A program made the translations under genes and the position numbers. Shown one piece after another: positions 1-9,245 of a DNA stretch of 43,973 bases. The notes under the pieces are model-generated. The model ran no database searches and was not told where the DNA came from. It was given only the letters and a program-made list of their open reading frames with translations. The stretch is taken from contig JAAZKE010000023.1 of the NCBI GenBank assembly GCA_012799995.1, positions 1 through 43,973 of the forward strand, read 5' to 3'. The first letter of the stretch is position 1. Each line of letters starts with the position of its first letter. This DNA is from Chloroflexota bacterium (lineage in GTDB: Bacteria > Chloroflexota > Anaerolineae > Anaerolineales > Anaerolineaceae).

Positions 1-30
1 GCTGGGTACGCCGGTTTTTGTATCCTGATT

Positions 31-1200
31 TCAGATAAATTCAACAAAAATCTGATTACTGACAAATGCCAGTTCGCGGTTGATAACCAGATTGCCATTT
101 GGCAGGAAATGGATTGCTTTTTGTCTGAGCAACCGTTCGAGAGGTTTGCAAAACGCCTTTTCAAGTGTGATTCCGAAGCGCATCTCGAAGGCCGACGGAT
201 CAATCCCTTCTTCCAGCTGTCGCAGCCCAAAGATCATGTAGTTCTGTTGTTCTTCCAGATTGGTTTGTTTGCGGACGATGCTGGCAGCGGGAAATCGTTT
301 GCTGCCGGTTTTACGCTCATATTGCAGCCGTTCAATATATCCATTTATCGATGACAGGTTCTGCGTTCGAACTCCTCGATAATATCCATGCGCACCAACG
401 CCAAATCCCAGATAGGGCTCAAGACGCCAGGTTTTTGAGTTATGACGGCTTTCAAAAATTTTCTCACGGCTCCAATTGGAAATTTCGTAATGGCGAAAGC
501 TGGCGGATTCAAGAAGTTCACACGCTTTCGCATAGACATCTGAGAAATAGCTGTCTTCCTTCGGTTGGAACAAACCGGCTTTCAACTGTTTTGCCAGTGG
601 CGTTCGCTTTTCAACGCTCAACGCATACAGCGAGATATGCTGCGGGTTTAACGCCAACGCTGCCTGGATCGATTCAATCCAGGTGCTTAACGATTTACAT
701 GGATATCCGAAAATCAGGTCCAGGCTGATGTTATCAAACCCGGTTGTTTTCAGGCTGGCAACAGCGTTTTGTGTGTCAGCGTGAGTATGACGCCTGCCCA
801 TCATTACCAACTCAGAATCCAGCGCAGATTGCATCCCCAGACTGACGCGATTAAAACCGAATTGTCTGATTCCAGTGGCAAAAGCAAGGTCACAATCGCC
901 GGGATTGACCTCAATCGTGACTTCTGCATCATTGGAAATTGTGAAGGTGGATCTGAGCTGGTCAAGCACGGTTGCCAATTGATCGATTGATAATATCGAT
1001 GGCGTACCACCGCCAAAATAGATTGTGTCTACAGTCTCAGTGACATGATTCCTGCTGGCAGTAAGTTCGATTTCAATGCATAAAGCGTTCAGATAATCAG
1101 GAATGAGCGCTGCTTTTCCGGCATAAGTGACAAAATCACAATAATTACACCGACGTTTGCAGAAAGGAATATGGATGTAAATGGAGAGAGGGTTGCTCAT
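31..1200 (-). CDS. hemW: Radical SAM heme chaperone HemW (HemN-like)
   Basis: 389-residue radical SAM protein. The N-terminus shows the cluster motif CX3CX2C (C14, C18, C21, in the context IHIPFCKRRCNYCDF) and the Gly-rich SAM-contacting segment GGGTP at residues 63-67, followed by a HemN C-terminal region. Length and motif fit HemW, the heme-binding chaperone related to oxygen-independent coproporphyrinogen oxidase, rather than longer true HemN. It starts with ATG at 1200 without a clear ribosome binding site. It is divergent from the zinc-ribbon/LysM gene and has no heme-biosynthesis neighbours here. Assignment as HemW rather than coproporphyrinogen dehydrogenase rests on length and family knowledge. 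Confidence 0.9.
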   Translation of the reverse strand: MSNPLSIYIHIPFCKRRCNYCDFVTYAGKAALIPDYLNALCIEIELTASRNHVTETVDTIYFGGGTPSILSIDQLATVLDQLRSTFTISNDAEVTIEVNPGDCDLAFATGIRQFGFNRVSLGMQSALDSELVMMGRRHTHADTQNAVASLKTTGFDNISLDLIFGYPCKSLSTWIESIQAALALNPQHISLYALSVEKRTPLAKQLKAGLFQPKEDSYFSDVYAKACELLESASFRHYEISNWSREKIFESRHNSKTWRLEPYLGFGVGAHGYYRGVRTQNLSSINGYIERLQYERKTGSKRFPAASIVRKQTNLEEQQNYMIFGLRQLEEGIDPSAFEMRFGITLEKAFCKPLERLLRQKAIHFLPNGNLVINRELAFVSNQIFVEFI

Positions 1201-1348
1201 TTAATCTGTCCACAACAGGTGGTTCTGTGGTTGCAAACTCGATTCAATGCTTGTAAAGCGCATGAAAAATCTGCAAACTCATCCATGTTATAATCACGAA
1301 TCATGAAATTGATTATATTCAGAAATAAACTGGAAACTGACTTTACCT

Positions 1349-2509
1349 ATGGCATTGGATAATCAACACCAATCTAAAACGAAAATATGTCCCACATGTG
1401 GGACACGGATGAACGAATCCGCTACACGCTGCCTGGTCTGTGGCAAGATCTTCACGGAAGGTGACGAACCAAAATCGGTCGTACGACGAGCGAAAAAGAG
1501 CAGCGGGAATCAGTTGGATAGAAAACCGCGGCTGCCGGAAGTGCGCATTAGCCTGCCGATTGCAATCGGCCTGGTGCTGTTATTTCTGGTCATTGGCGCA
1601 GGTGTGGTCTTTGCGTTGCTGCAAACCACAGGCAGGGTAGTTGAACCAACTGCGCTACCATCAGCAACATTGACGCCGACCATCACCTTTACTCCGACTA
1701 CAACTTACACGCCAACGCTGGCGATGTCAGCAACCCCTTTACCGCCAATCGAATATACCGTGAAAGAATCCGACCTGTGTTCATCGATTGCAGCATTGTT
1801 TAACGTTTCGATTTCAAGCATCGTGTTGGAGAATAACCTGACAGCAGATTGCTTCCTGTCACCTGGCATGGTGCTGAAGATCCCGCAACCGACACCGACG
1901 ATCACGCCACTGCCGACAGGCACACTCACCGGCTCTGAAGCGACTCTGGCAGCCTGTGGGTCGATTGACTATATCGTCGCGAATACCGATACTTTGCTGG
2001 GAATTGCGCTCAACTATGGCGTTTCTACTGACGTGATCCGACAATACAATGGCATGACGAGCGATATCGTTGTGGCAGGTTCACCACTGAAAATCCCGCT
2101 GTGCGAACGAATCACCCCCGGACCTACTTCAACGCCGACCAATCCGCCACCTTATGAAGCGCCGAATCTGTTGCTTCCTGCAGATGGCTCGTCCTATAAC
2201 ACCAGTGGTGAAACGATCACGCTGCAATGGGCGGGCATCGGGACGTTACTCTCCAATGAAGCTTATGAAGTCGTTATTGAGGATATTACCGAAGGCAAGG
2301 GACGCAAGAACATCGCCTATGTGACGGATACGAAATATATCGTACCGATGAACTTCCGTCCGAGCGATCCTGCACCACATGTGATCAAATGGCATGTGGA
2401 ACCAGTACGTCAAACCGGCAGTCAAGACGATGGCACACCGATCTATGCCTCAGCCGGCAGCCGTTCGGAGAGCCGTACCTTCATTTGGTCGGGTGTTACC
2501 GTTCAGTAA
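1349..2509 (+). CDS. Zinc-ribbon, single-TM protein with two LysM domains
   Basis: 386 residues with an unusual order. A cytoplasmic zinc ribbon comes first (C14, C17, C28, C31), then a basic stretch and one membrane helix (about 68-91). A Thr/Pro-rich linker follows (about 100-133), then a LysM module (about 135-178), a second Thr/Pro linker, a second LysM (about 206-250), a third Pro-rich linker and a beta-rich C-terminal domain (about 270-386). LysM modules bind peptidoglycan or chitin-type glycans, so the outer part probably contacts the cell wall. Both LysM modules contain Cys pairs (C144/C168 and C203/C252) that could form disulphides. A TATAAT at 1289-1294 may be its -10 box. The specific role is unknown. 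Confidence 0.8.
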   Translation: MALDNQHQSKTKICPTCGTRMNESATRCLVCGKIFTEGDEPKSVVRRAKKSSGNQLDRKPRLPEVRISLPIAIGLVLLFLVIGAGVVFALLQTTGRVVEPTALPSATLTPTITFTPTTTYTPTLAMSATPLPPIEYTVKESDLCSSIAALFNVSISSIVLENNLTADCFLSPGMVLKIPQPTPTITPLPTGTLTGSEATLAACGSIDYIVANTDTLLGIALNYGVSTDVIRQYNGMTSDIVVAGSPLKIPLCERITPGPTSTPTNPPPYEAPNLLLPADGSSYNTSGETITLQWAGIGTLLSNEAYEVVIEDITEGKGRKNIAYVTDTKYIVPMNFRPSDPAPHVIKWHVEPVRQTGSQDDGTPIYASAGSRSESRTFIWSGVTVQ

Positions 2510-2595
2510 TTGTTGTCGCCTGGTGTCAATTGGCAACTTCCCTGCATATATGATCGTAGAATTGGTCAGGAATTAAAATATACGTTACTCGTCCC

Positions 2596-2618
2596 AATCA
2601 GGCGATTTTCACCTGATT
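2596..2618. other. Short hairpin between LysM gene and der
   Basis: Seven-base inverted repeat AATCAGG/CCTGATT (extendable by three pairs with one mismatch) 54 bases before der. No T-tract follows, so it is a weak terminator candidate or a leader structure. Confidence 0.3.
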
Positions 2619-2671
2619 CGACATACTGTGAATTGAAGCGGATAAGTGCAACTTAAGGAAGTAAAAGACAG

Positions 2672-4036
2672 ATGAGCAAACCAATTGTAGCAATTGTGGG
2701 CAGACCAAACGTTGGGAAGAGCACGCTTTTCAATCGACTGACCGGGACACGCGACGCAATTGTAGATGAAATTCCCGGAACCACACGTGACAGGCAATTT
2801 GGCAGTGCTGAATGGAACGGGTTTGAATTTGAAGTGATCGATACTGGTGGAATTGACCCGGAAGCCAGCAGTCAATCCGTACCTTTATCCGTGGGATCTT
2901 CCGATTTCATCGAAGAAATCCGCACCCAGGCGCTGATTGCCATTCGAGAAGCGGATGTGGTGCTGTTCCTAGTGGATGCGATCAGCGGTTTAACTGAGGC
3001 CGATCGCGAAATTGCAACAATCCTGCGCAGAAACCAGAAAGTAATCGATGGAAAAGAATATCCGCCGGTTCTGCTTGTGGTCAATAAGGCGGACTCCCCT
3101 CGTTATCGTGACAGTCACTATGAGTTCTTTGAGCTCGGACTCGGGCAACCTTATACAATTTCTGCGATTCATGGAACCGAAACCGGTGACTTACTGGATG
3201 AGCTGGTTGCTCAGTTTCCGGAACAGGTTGAGGAAGAGGAAGATGACTCGGTTAAGATCGCAATCGTCGGAAAACCCAATGTGGGTAAGTCGAGTCTCTT
3301 AAATCGACTGGTTGGCGAGGATCGCATGATCGTCAGTGATATCGCCGGCACTACCCGCGACGCAATAGATATGCACATTGAATTCGAGGGAATTCCGATG
3401 ACGCTGATCGATACCGCCGGTATTCGCCGTAGAGGGAAGATTGAACCCGGGATAGAAAAGTATTCAGTGATGCGTTCCATGCGTGCAATTGAAAAGGCGG
3501 ATGTTTCTCTGCTGATGATTGACGCCACCCAGGGGATCAGCATGCAGGATGCTCATATTGCCGGTTACATTCTTGACGAGTGGAAAAGCGTTGTCGTGAT
3601 TGTTAACAAATGGGATGCGATCGAAAAGGACAGCTTCACCATGCAGTCTTACAACGAGATGATTCAAAAACAGCTCAAGTTCATGAACTACGTTCCGATC
3701 CTGTATATTTCCGCGCTCACCAATCAGCGTGTAAATCAGGTATTGCCGATGGCATTGAAAGTTCAGGAGGAACGCGTTGCCAGAATTCCGACCTCAAAAC
3801 TGAACGAGATTATTCATGAAGCGCAGGACGCCCATCATTCAACCTCGAAAACCGGTCGCTCGCTGCATATGTACTATGCCAATCAGGTTCGCAGCGACCC
3901 TCCAACCTTTCTGGTGCATGTGAATGATCCTACTCTGGCGCATTTTTCATACACCCGCTATCTGGAAAATCAGATCCGCAAAAGGTATGAATTCCTTGGA
4001 ACACCGATTCGAATCGTGTACAAAGCGCGGCGATAA
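2672..4036 (+). CDS. der: Ribosome biogenesis GTPase Der (EngA)
   Basis: 454 residues with the tandem GTPase layout unique to Der. The first G domain has P-loop GRPNVGKST near residue 10 and DTGG as G3. The second starts after an acidic linker (about 190-196) with P-loop GKPNVGKSS, DTAG and NKWD. A KH-like C-terminal domain ends in basic residues. It acts in 50S subunit maturation in the cytoplasm. ATG at 2672 is preceded by AAGGAAG at a suitable distance. lepB follows 100 bases downstream in the same direction. Confidence 0.97.
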   Translation: MSKPIVAIVGRPNVGKSTLFNRLTGTRDAIVDEIPGTTRDRQFGSAEWNGFEFEVIDTGGIDPEASSQSVPLSVGSSDFIEEIRTQALIAIREADVVLFLVDAISGLTEADREIATILRRNQKVIDGKEYPPVLLVVNKADSPRYRDSHYEFFELGLGQPYTISAIHGTETGDLLDELVAQFPEQVEEEEDDSVKIAIVGKPNVGKSSLLNRLVGEDRMIVSDIAGTTRDAIDMHIEFEGIPMTLIDTAGIRRRGKIEPGIEKYSVMRSMRAIEKADVSLLMIDATQGISMQDAHIAGYILDEWKSVVVIVNKWDAIEKDSFTMQSYNEMIQKQLKFMNYVPILYISALTNQRVNQVLPMALKVQEERVARIPTSKLNEIIHEAQDAHHSTSKTGRSLHMYYANQVRSDPPTFLVHVNDPTLAHFSYTRYLENQIRKRYEFLGTPIRIVYKARR

Positions 4037-4136
4037 CCCTGTCACAGGTGCAATTTCCAGATTAAGACCGTTTTAATAAAAGGGGTGTATGATTACATTC
4101 AAATTGAATAAGGAAACTGACGGGAGATAACGATCA

Positions 4137-4730
4137 ATGGCGAAAAAAGAAACCCAAAAAGAAAAGAAACCCAGGACAACCGGCGCAATGATTTGGGAGA
4201 TTGTGCAAACGTTGGTTATGGCGGTTGCCCTTTATTTCGCGATTGATTTTTGTGTGGCACGCGTACGTGTTGAAAATGTCAGCATGGAAACCTCTTTCAC
4301 AGAGGGAGAACTGCTGATGGTGAACCGCCTGAATTACAAGTTCAGTGAACCGGAACGTGGCGATGTTGTTATTTTCAAAGCCCCCACCGATCCGAAAAAA
4401 GATTATATAAAGCGCATGATCGGTCTACCTGGAGATAAGGTTTCGGTTCAGGGAGGAAAACTGTTTATTAACGACTCTGAAATTCAAGAACCATGGGTGC
4501 ATGAGCCAATGGCTTATAGTGGCGAATGGGTTGTACCAGAAAATGAGTATTTTGTCCTTGGGGATAACCGCAACCATTCCTCCGATTCCCACAGCTGGGG
4601 GTTTGTCCCGCGCAAGAATCTGGTAGGGAACGCGTTTTTCTGTTATTGGCCGTTGAATCATATCAGGGTGGTGAATAACCTTATCGATTTACCGATGACG
4701 ACTGCGTCGAATTTGACAGAAGGGAACTAA
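4137..4730 (+). CDS. lepB: Signal peptidase I
   Basis: 197-residue S26 peptidase. It has a lysine-rich cytoplasmic N-terminus, one membrane helix (about 19-40), the nucleophile Ser49 (context VENVSMETSF) and the general-base Lys92 (YIKRMIGLPGD), then the conserved GDNRNHSSDS segment near residue 140. It cleaves exported proteins at A-X-A-type sites at the membrane. The usual SMxPTL box reads SMETSF here, a small deviation. Start ATG 4137 has GGGAGA upstream. A zinc-finger gene begins 2 bases after the stop and is probably co-transcribed. The substrate-binding proteins in this window all have SPase I-type signals and would be clients. Confidence 0.93.
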   Translation: MAKKETQKEKKPRTTGAMIWEIVQTLVMAVALYFAIDFCVARVRVENVSMETSFTEGELLMVNRLNYKFSEPERGDVVIFKAPTDPKKDYIKRMIGLPGDKVSVQGGKLFINDSEIQEPWVHEPMAYSGEWVVPENEYFVLGDNRNHSSDSHSWGFVPRKNLVGNAFFCYWPLNHIRVVNNLIDLPMTTASNLTEGN

Positions 4731-4732
4731 CT

Positions 4733-5017
4733 TTGGCTAAAGTTGATTATTGTCAGGAATGTCAGGTCGGGATCGCAAAATCTTCAACTGCAACGTACTA
4801 TACCTGGATTGATGAGGATTTGGTGATGGTTCCCAACTTCCCCTGCTGGGTATGTGACGTTTGCGGCAAACGGGAATGGGATTCTCAGTCACTTATGAAT
4901 CTCAATCTGCTGCTCTCGCCAAATGCGGGACAGGAAAGCGTCCGAAAACGGACGCGTTCTGGAAAGCCCGATGCAGAGCGACCTTTGAAACCTCATCGAC
5001 GGCGGGCAGTTAAATAG
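4733..5017 (+). CDS. Small YgiT-type zinc-finger protein
   Basis: 94 residues starting at TTG 4733 (frame gives AKVDYCQEC), 2 bases after the lepB stop. The N-terminal half has CX2C at C8/C11 and CX2CX2C around the CWVCDVCG segment, with the EDLVMVPNFP stretch between, matching the YgiT/MqsA-type zinc finger. The usual DNA-binding HTH of MqsA is absent. The C-terminus is instead a short Arg/Lys-rich tail, possibly for nucleic-acid contact. Function unknown. No toxin gene is adjacent. Confidence 0.7.
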   Translation: MAKVDYCQECQVGIAKSSTATYYTWIDEDLVMVPNFPCWVCDVCGKREWDSQSLMNLNLLLSPNAGQESVRKRTRSGKPDAERPLKPHRRRAVK

Positions 5018-5049
5018 GCTGATTTATCAATTTACAAAATCGTATCATC

Positions 5050-5078
5050 AAATATCCGGCTGAAAACCGGATATTTTT
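5050..5078. terminator. Bidirectional intrinsic terminator
   Basis: Ten-base perfect stem AAATATCCGG/CCGGATATTT with a 7-base loop and T-rich flank, between the convergent zinc-finger gene and the TPR gene. It can serve both strands. Confidence 0.8.
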
Positions 5079-5082
5079 AATC

Positions 5083-6360
5083 TCAGTTTGTTGGTGGAAC
5101 CGGCGTTTCGATACCAGTTGGGGTGGCAGTAGCAAGCGTGATATCGAAGTTGCCGGTTTTACATACTTCGGTCATATATTCGGCATTGCTAACTGCAATT
5201 GCGTCATCTGGAATCCCCTGTGTGATCAGCCGTACAATTTCCGCTGCCTGCTGACAGTTGCCACTGCGGGCAAGCACGATCCCATACATATAATACAACT
5301 CGGGAATACGATCGTTATAGGAAAGCGGAATACCCTCAATCACCTGTCCGTCAGCAGTAGTGCCCCCCTGAATTGCCAGTTGGAAATACGTCAGAGCGTC
5401 ATCATATTTTTGGGACATATAGTACTGAGTCCCCAGATTCCAATAGAACATTGTCCGGGTCGGATCCAAGTCAACCGCATCGCGTGCCTGTTGAATCGCC
5501 TTCGCGTACTCGCCATTCCCGCTATAGGTCCGGGAAATATAGTATGGTGCCCAAGGATCATAGGGGTTGAGCGAGCGGGCACGCTCAAATGCTGCTACCG
5601 CTTCCGAGTCCTTGCCGTCAGCCCTTAAATTCCGTCCGAGTGCCAGGTACAGGTCAGAGATGTTGGGGTTGATTGAAATGCCGATCTGGAATTCATTGAT
5701 CGCTTCCTTATAGTTCCCTGTGATTTCGAGCAACAAGCCGCGTGCACGGTGAGACTCCATCATGCCATTGCCATATTCAATTGCCTGACGAGAGTACTCG
5801 GTTGCTTTTTCAAGCGTATTCAAGCTGTCCTGACCGCTGTTAAACTGGTCGACAAGCACTTCCGTTCGATAAGCATATATTAAGGGGTTGCGCGGGTCAA
5901 TTTCCTCTGCCCGCCTAAAAGCGCCTTCAGCATCGATAAAATTACCGCTTTTTCCCAGCGCCCAGCCGCGGATGGCATGCGCTACAGCATTGTTTCCATT
6001 AAGCAGGATGGCGTTTTCAGCATTTTTAAGCGCTTCTGAGTATTGTTTTTCAAACATCTGCATCTTTGCCAGACTGATATAAACGGAGGCATTTTTTGGA
6101 TCAGAGCTGATTGCTTTTTCATACTGTTCAATTGCCCTGGCATTTCGTCCTTCGCTGGCAAACTGTTCCGCTTCGGAGATGTAGGCTTCCGGAGGGGTGG
6201 TGGGGGTAGAGGTAGGAATGAAGAGTGGCTGGGTCTCGGGAACAATCACGATGCTGAAATACAAACCGATCGCTACCAAAATTAACAGGATGATAACTGT
6301 GAAAGGATTTGACCTCCTTTTGCGGTTGTTATAGCTGTACTTTGATCCTTTTAAATACAT
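5083..6360 (-). CDS. Membrane-anchored TPR protein
   Basis: 425 residues from ATG 6360. A longer reading from 6450 exists, but the -10-like TATAAT at 6389-6394 lies inside it, and the basic N-terminus MYLKGSKYS leads straight into the single membrane helix, so the inner start is preferred. The protein has a short basic cytoplasmic tail, one TM helix, a Thr/Pro linker (FIPTSTPTTPPEA) and a long run of tetratricopeptide repeats (e.g. AIEQYEKAISSDPKNASVY). The C-terminus again ends in a Thr/Pro-rich tail. It is probably a surface or extracytoplasmic protein-interaction scaffold with no enzymatic motif. The partner is unknown. Confidence 0.8.
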   Translation of the reverse strand: MYLKGSKYSYNNRKRRSNPFTVIILLILVAIGLYFSIVIVPETQPLFIPTSTPTTPPEAYISEAEQFASEGRNARAIEQYEKAISSDPKNASVYISLAKMQMFEKQYSEALKNAENAILLNGNNAVAHAIRGWALGKSGNFIDAEGAFRRAEEIDPRNPLIYAYRTEVLVDQFNSGQDSLNTLEKATEYSRQAIEYGNGMMESHRARGLLLEITGNYKEAINEFQIGISINPNISDLYLALGRNLRADGKDSEAVAAFERARSLNPYDPWAPYYISRTYSGNGEYAKAIQQARDAVDLDPTRTMFYWNLGTQYYMSQKYDDALTYFQLAIQGGTTADGQVIEGIPLSYNDRIPELYYMYGIVLARSGNCQQAAEIVRLITQGIPDDAIAVSNAEYMTEVCKTGNFDITLATATPTGIETPVPPTN

Positions 6361-6388
6361 ATTCCTGCTCAGTTCCTTTTCTCCGGTT

Positions 6389-6394
6389 ATTATA
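6389..6394 (-). promoter_or_regulatory. Candidate -10 box for the TPR gene
   Basis: TATAAT on the minus strand, 29 bases before ATG 6360. No good -35 was found at 16-18 bases, so this is weak, but it supports the shorter start. Confidence 0.35.
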
Positions 6395-6475
6395 CCTGTC
6401 CCCGGTTTGTGAGCGTGTATAGGAGGGAAACCTTTTATTATTTTTGACAATAAAGAGATAACGAACGAAAAAGCT

Positions 6476-6504
6476 TTGGAATTAGGGCATCTCCATATTA
6501 TAAT
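6476..6504 (+). promoter_or_regulatory. Sigma-70-type promoter of the BMP transporter operon
   Basis: TTGGAA (6476-6481), 17-base spacer, TATAAT (6499-6504). A ribosome binding site (GGAGAGAAGG) and ATG 6546 follow. Confidence 0.7.
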
Positions 6505-6545
6505 TTGAGATAAGAAATAAATTTTTTCTGAAAAGGAGAGAAGGA

Positions 6546-7568
6546 ATGAAAAAGATTGGATTGTTAATTGCTTTGATTGCTGTTATGGTTATTTGTATGC
6601 CCGTATTGGCACAGGACAAGCTTAAGGTTTGTCAGGTGACCGACCTCGGTGGTGTGGATGATAAATCCTTCAATGAAACCGCATGGAATGGTATCAAGCA
6701 GGCGGAAACCGAGTTTGGCGTTGAAGGCTTTGTGCTGGAATCAAAATCCGATTCCGACTACATGGTCAATATTGATCAGTTTATCGATGACGAATGTGAT
6801 TTGATTGTCACAGTCGGTTACATGCTCACTGACGCTACCATTCAGGCTGCTAACATGAATCCTGATGTCAAATTCACCATCGTCGACTCCCAGGCTGGCC
6901 AACCGAACGTTGTCGATCAGGTTTTCCAGACCGATGAAGCTGCGTTCCTGGCTGGTTATGTCGCTGCAGCGATGACTGAAACCGGAACTATCGGCACTTA
7001 CGGCGGAATGTGCATCCCGACCGTGACCATCTTCATGGATGGTTTTGCTCGTGGTGCAGCTTACTATAATGAAAAATATGACAAAGACGTCAAAGTTTTG
7101 GGCTGGGACACCGAAACACTCGAAGGTACCTGCATCGATTCTTTCAGTGACCTCGATAAGGGGAAACAGGTTACCATCACCATGATGGATCAGGGCGCTG
7201 ACATTATCATGCCGGTTGCCGGTCCAGTCGGTGGCGGAACGATTGCAGCGATGGAAGATCGTGGCACTGGTCTGGTCATTGGCGTTGATGCCGACTTTTT
7301 CTACACCTATCCGGATAATGCTGACATGATCCTTACTTCCGTGGTAAAGAAGATGGACGAGATCACCCTCCAGGTTATCCAGGATGTGATCGAAGGTAAA
7401 TTTGCCGGCGGTAAAATCGTTGGTTCGCTTGAGAATCTCGGCGTCGACCTTGCTCCATTCCATAATCTGGAATCCAAGATTCCTGCAGAAATTCTTGCAG
7501 ACTTGGATGACATCCGCGCGAAAATTATTTCCGGCGAGATCGTTCTAAACGAAGTTTACATTCAGTAA
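6546..7568 (+). CDS. BMP-family ABC transporter substrate-binding protein
   Basis: 340 residues. An SPase I-type signal peptide comes first (cleavage likely after A22, context PVLAQD). The mature BMP/PnrA-like fold follows, with the family signature VTDLGGVDDKSFNETAWNG near the N-terminus and the VDSQ and AGYVAAAMTETG segments. Family members bind nucleosides (BmpA/PnrA, YufN) and feed a dedicated ABC importer, here encoded directly downstream. C17 lies inside the signal but does not form a canonical lipobox. A hairpin after the stop probably lowers transcription of the membrane components relative to this protein. The ligand is inferred from family only. Confidence 0.93.
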   Translation: MKKIGLLIALIAVMVICMPVLAQDKLKVCQVTDLGGVDDKSFNETAWNGIKQAETEFGVEGFVLESKSDSDYMVNIDQFIDDECDLIVTVGYMLTDATIQAANMNPDVKFTIVDSQAGQPNVVDQVFQTDEAAFLAGYVAAAMTETGTIGTYGGMCIPTVTIFMDGFARGAAYYNEKYDKDVKVLGWDTETLEGTCIDSFSDLDKGKQVTITMMDQGADIIMPVAGPVGGGTIAAMEDRGTGLVIGVDADFFYTYPDNADMILTSVVKKMDEITLQVIQDVIEGKFAGGKIVGSLENLGVDLAPFHNLESKIPAEILADLDDIRAKIISGEIVLNEVYIQ

Positions 7569-7578
7569 GATTTTTAAT

Positions 7579-7610
7579 AAAACAGGGTGGGGAAAACTCC
7601 ACCCTGTTTT
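7579..7610 (+). terminator. Intrinsic terminator or attenuator after the BMP gene
   Basis: Perfect 12-base stem (AAAACAGGGTGG/CCACCCTGTTTT) with an 8-base loop. The 3' arm ends in T4. The downstream gene is co-directional, so partial read-through is likely. Confidence 0.75.
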
Positions 7611-7676
7611 AAGACTCACTTATGGCAAATCAGTAAACCGCTTCTTCTGCGGTAATGCGTGATCAGGAGTAGAAAC

Positions 7677-9245
7677 ATGACGCCAGTCCTTGAATTGAAG
7701 GGCATTACCAAACAATTTCCCGGTGTGCTCGCTAATGACCATATCGACCTGGTTTTGAATAAAGGGGAGATTTTGGCGCTTTTAGGTGAGAATGGCGCTG
7801 GAAAATCCACTTTGATGAACATCCTTTACGGGCTGTATCATCCAGACCAGGGAAAAATTCTCATTAACGGAGAGGAAAAGACCATTAAGGGTCCGATGGA
7901 TGCTATTCATGAAGGGATCGGGATGGTGCATCAGCACTTTATGCTGATTCCGGTATTCTCCGTCACAGAAAATGTGATGTTGGGTGAGGAATCTGTCAAA
8001 ATTGCTGGAATTTTGGATAAAGAGACTGCCGCTGATCGGATCAGAACAATTGGGGAGCAGTTTGGCCTCAGTGTTGATCCGAACGCAATTGTGGGTGATT
8101 TACCGGTAGGGGTACAACAGCGGGTGGAGATTATCAAATTGCTCTACCGAAATGCCAATATCCTGATTTTTGATGAACCTACAGCAGTGCTTACCCCTCA
8201 GGAAGCCGATGACCTGTTCAAGATCATGCGTTCCTTAGTTGAGCAGGGGAAATCCATTATCTTTATCACCCATAAGCTGCGCGAAGTGCTGGAATATGCT
8301 GACCGTATTATGGTTATTCAGCGCGGTAGAGTGGTGGGTGAAACAATTCCGGCAGAGGCTGATCAGGAGAAGCTGGCGGAGATGATGGTTGGCCGCGCTG
8401 TAGACCTGATTCCTGATAAACTGGAAGTCGAGACAGGCGATATCGTTTTGGAAGTAAAGAATCTGGTTGTGGCTGATTCCACTAATAAAGTGACTGTACA
8501 CGGTATCAATTTTGCATTACGAGCTGGTGAAATTCTGGGCGTAGCCGGCGTACAGGGGAACGGACAGACCGAACTGGGAGAGGCAGTTACGGGCATGCGC
8601 GAACCCGAGAGCGGGACGATTCAGCATATGGGTGTCGATTATCAAAAAATTCAGCCCCGCCAGTTTGTTGAAAACCACAGTGCGCACATTCCAGAGGATC
8701 GGCGGCGGGATGGTTTGATTCTGTCCTTCACAGTGGAAGATAACCTGATGCTGTGCACTTATTACAAACCACCGTTTTCCAATAACGGCATTATCAATCG
8801 TGATGCTGTTCATGAAAATGCTGTCAGCCTGATCGAAGCCTTTGACATTCGGCCGCCAGAGAAACTGAATCTGGTTCAGAATCTGTCTGGCGGAAACCAG
8901 CAGAAGGTTATTGTGGCAAGAGAGCTTAGCCGAAAAAATAAACTAATCGTGGCTTCACAACCCACCCGTGGGCTGGATGTCGGTTCGATTGAGTACATAC
9001 ATAACCAGCTGCTGAAAGCACGTAATGAAGGTTGCGGGATTCTGTTGATCTCCTCGGAACTGGATGAGATTTTTGAATTATCGGATCGGATCCTGGTGAT
9101 GTATAAGGGAACCATCACTTTTGAAACCGATACCCATGAAACCACAAAATCAGAAGTTGGGTTATACATGGCGGGTGCCGGCGCTCAGCACGCTGTTCCG
9201 GAAGCAAATCCAAGTATGAATGATGAGGTGAAAACCTATGGCTAA
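7677..9245 (+). CDS. Nucleoside-type ABC transporter ATPase (two ABC domains)
   Basis: 522 residues from ATG 7677, which has AGGAG 7 bases upstream; a GTG 18 bases earlier is less likely. The protein has two fused nucleotide-binding domains. The first has Walker A GENGAGKST, Walker B LIFDEPTAVL and a signature reading LPVGVQQRVEI. The second has a degenerate Walker A (GVQGNGQTEL) but an intact signature LSGGNQQKV. This asymmetry is normal for the RbsA/YufO class. It energises the BMP importer, and its stop overlaps the first permease gene by 8 bases. Confidence 0.93.
   Translation: MTPVLELKGITKQFPGVLANDHIDLVLNKGEILALLGENGAGKSTLMNILYGLYHPDQGKILINGEEKTIKGPMDAIHEGIGMVHQHFMLIPVFSVTENVMLGEESVKIAGILDKETAADRIRTIGEQFGLSVDPNAIVGDLPVGVQQRVEIIKLLYRNANILIFDEPTAVLTPQEADDLFKIMRSLVEQGKSIIFITHKLREVLEYADRIMVIQRGRVVGETIPAEADQEKLAEMMVGRAVDLIPDKLEVETGDIVLEVKNLVVADSTNKVTVHGINFALRAGEILGVAGVQGNGQTELGEAVTGMREPESGTIQHMGVDYQKIQPRQFVENHSAHIPEDRRRDGLILSFTVEDNLMLCTYYKPPFSNNGIINRDAVHENAVSLIEAFDIRPPEKLNLVQNLSGGNQQKVIVARELSRKNKLIVASQPTRGLDVGSIEYIHNQLLKARNEGCGILLISSELDEIFELSDRILVMYKGTITFETDTHETTKSEVGLYMAGAGAQHAVPEANPSMNDEVKTYG

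Noticed and set aside
1303..1362. 19-codon ORF starting ATGAAATTG before the zinc-ribbon/LysM gene
   Set aside because: It overlaps the better-supported start at 1349 and has no ribosome binding site.
6741..7463. 240-residue open frame antisense to the BMP binding-protein gene
   Set aside because: It lies wholly within a well-supported gene, has no recognisable family and no ribosome binding site.
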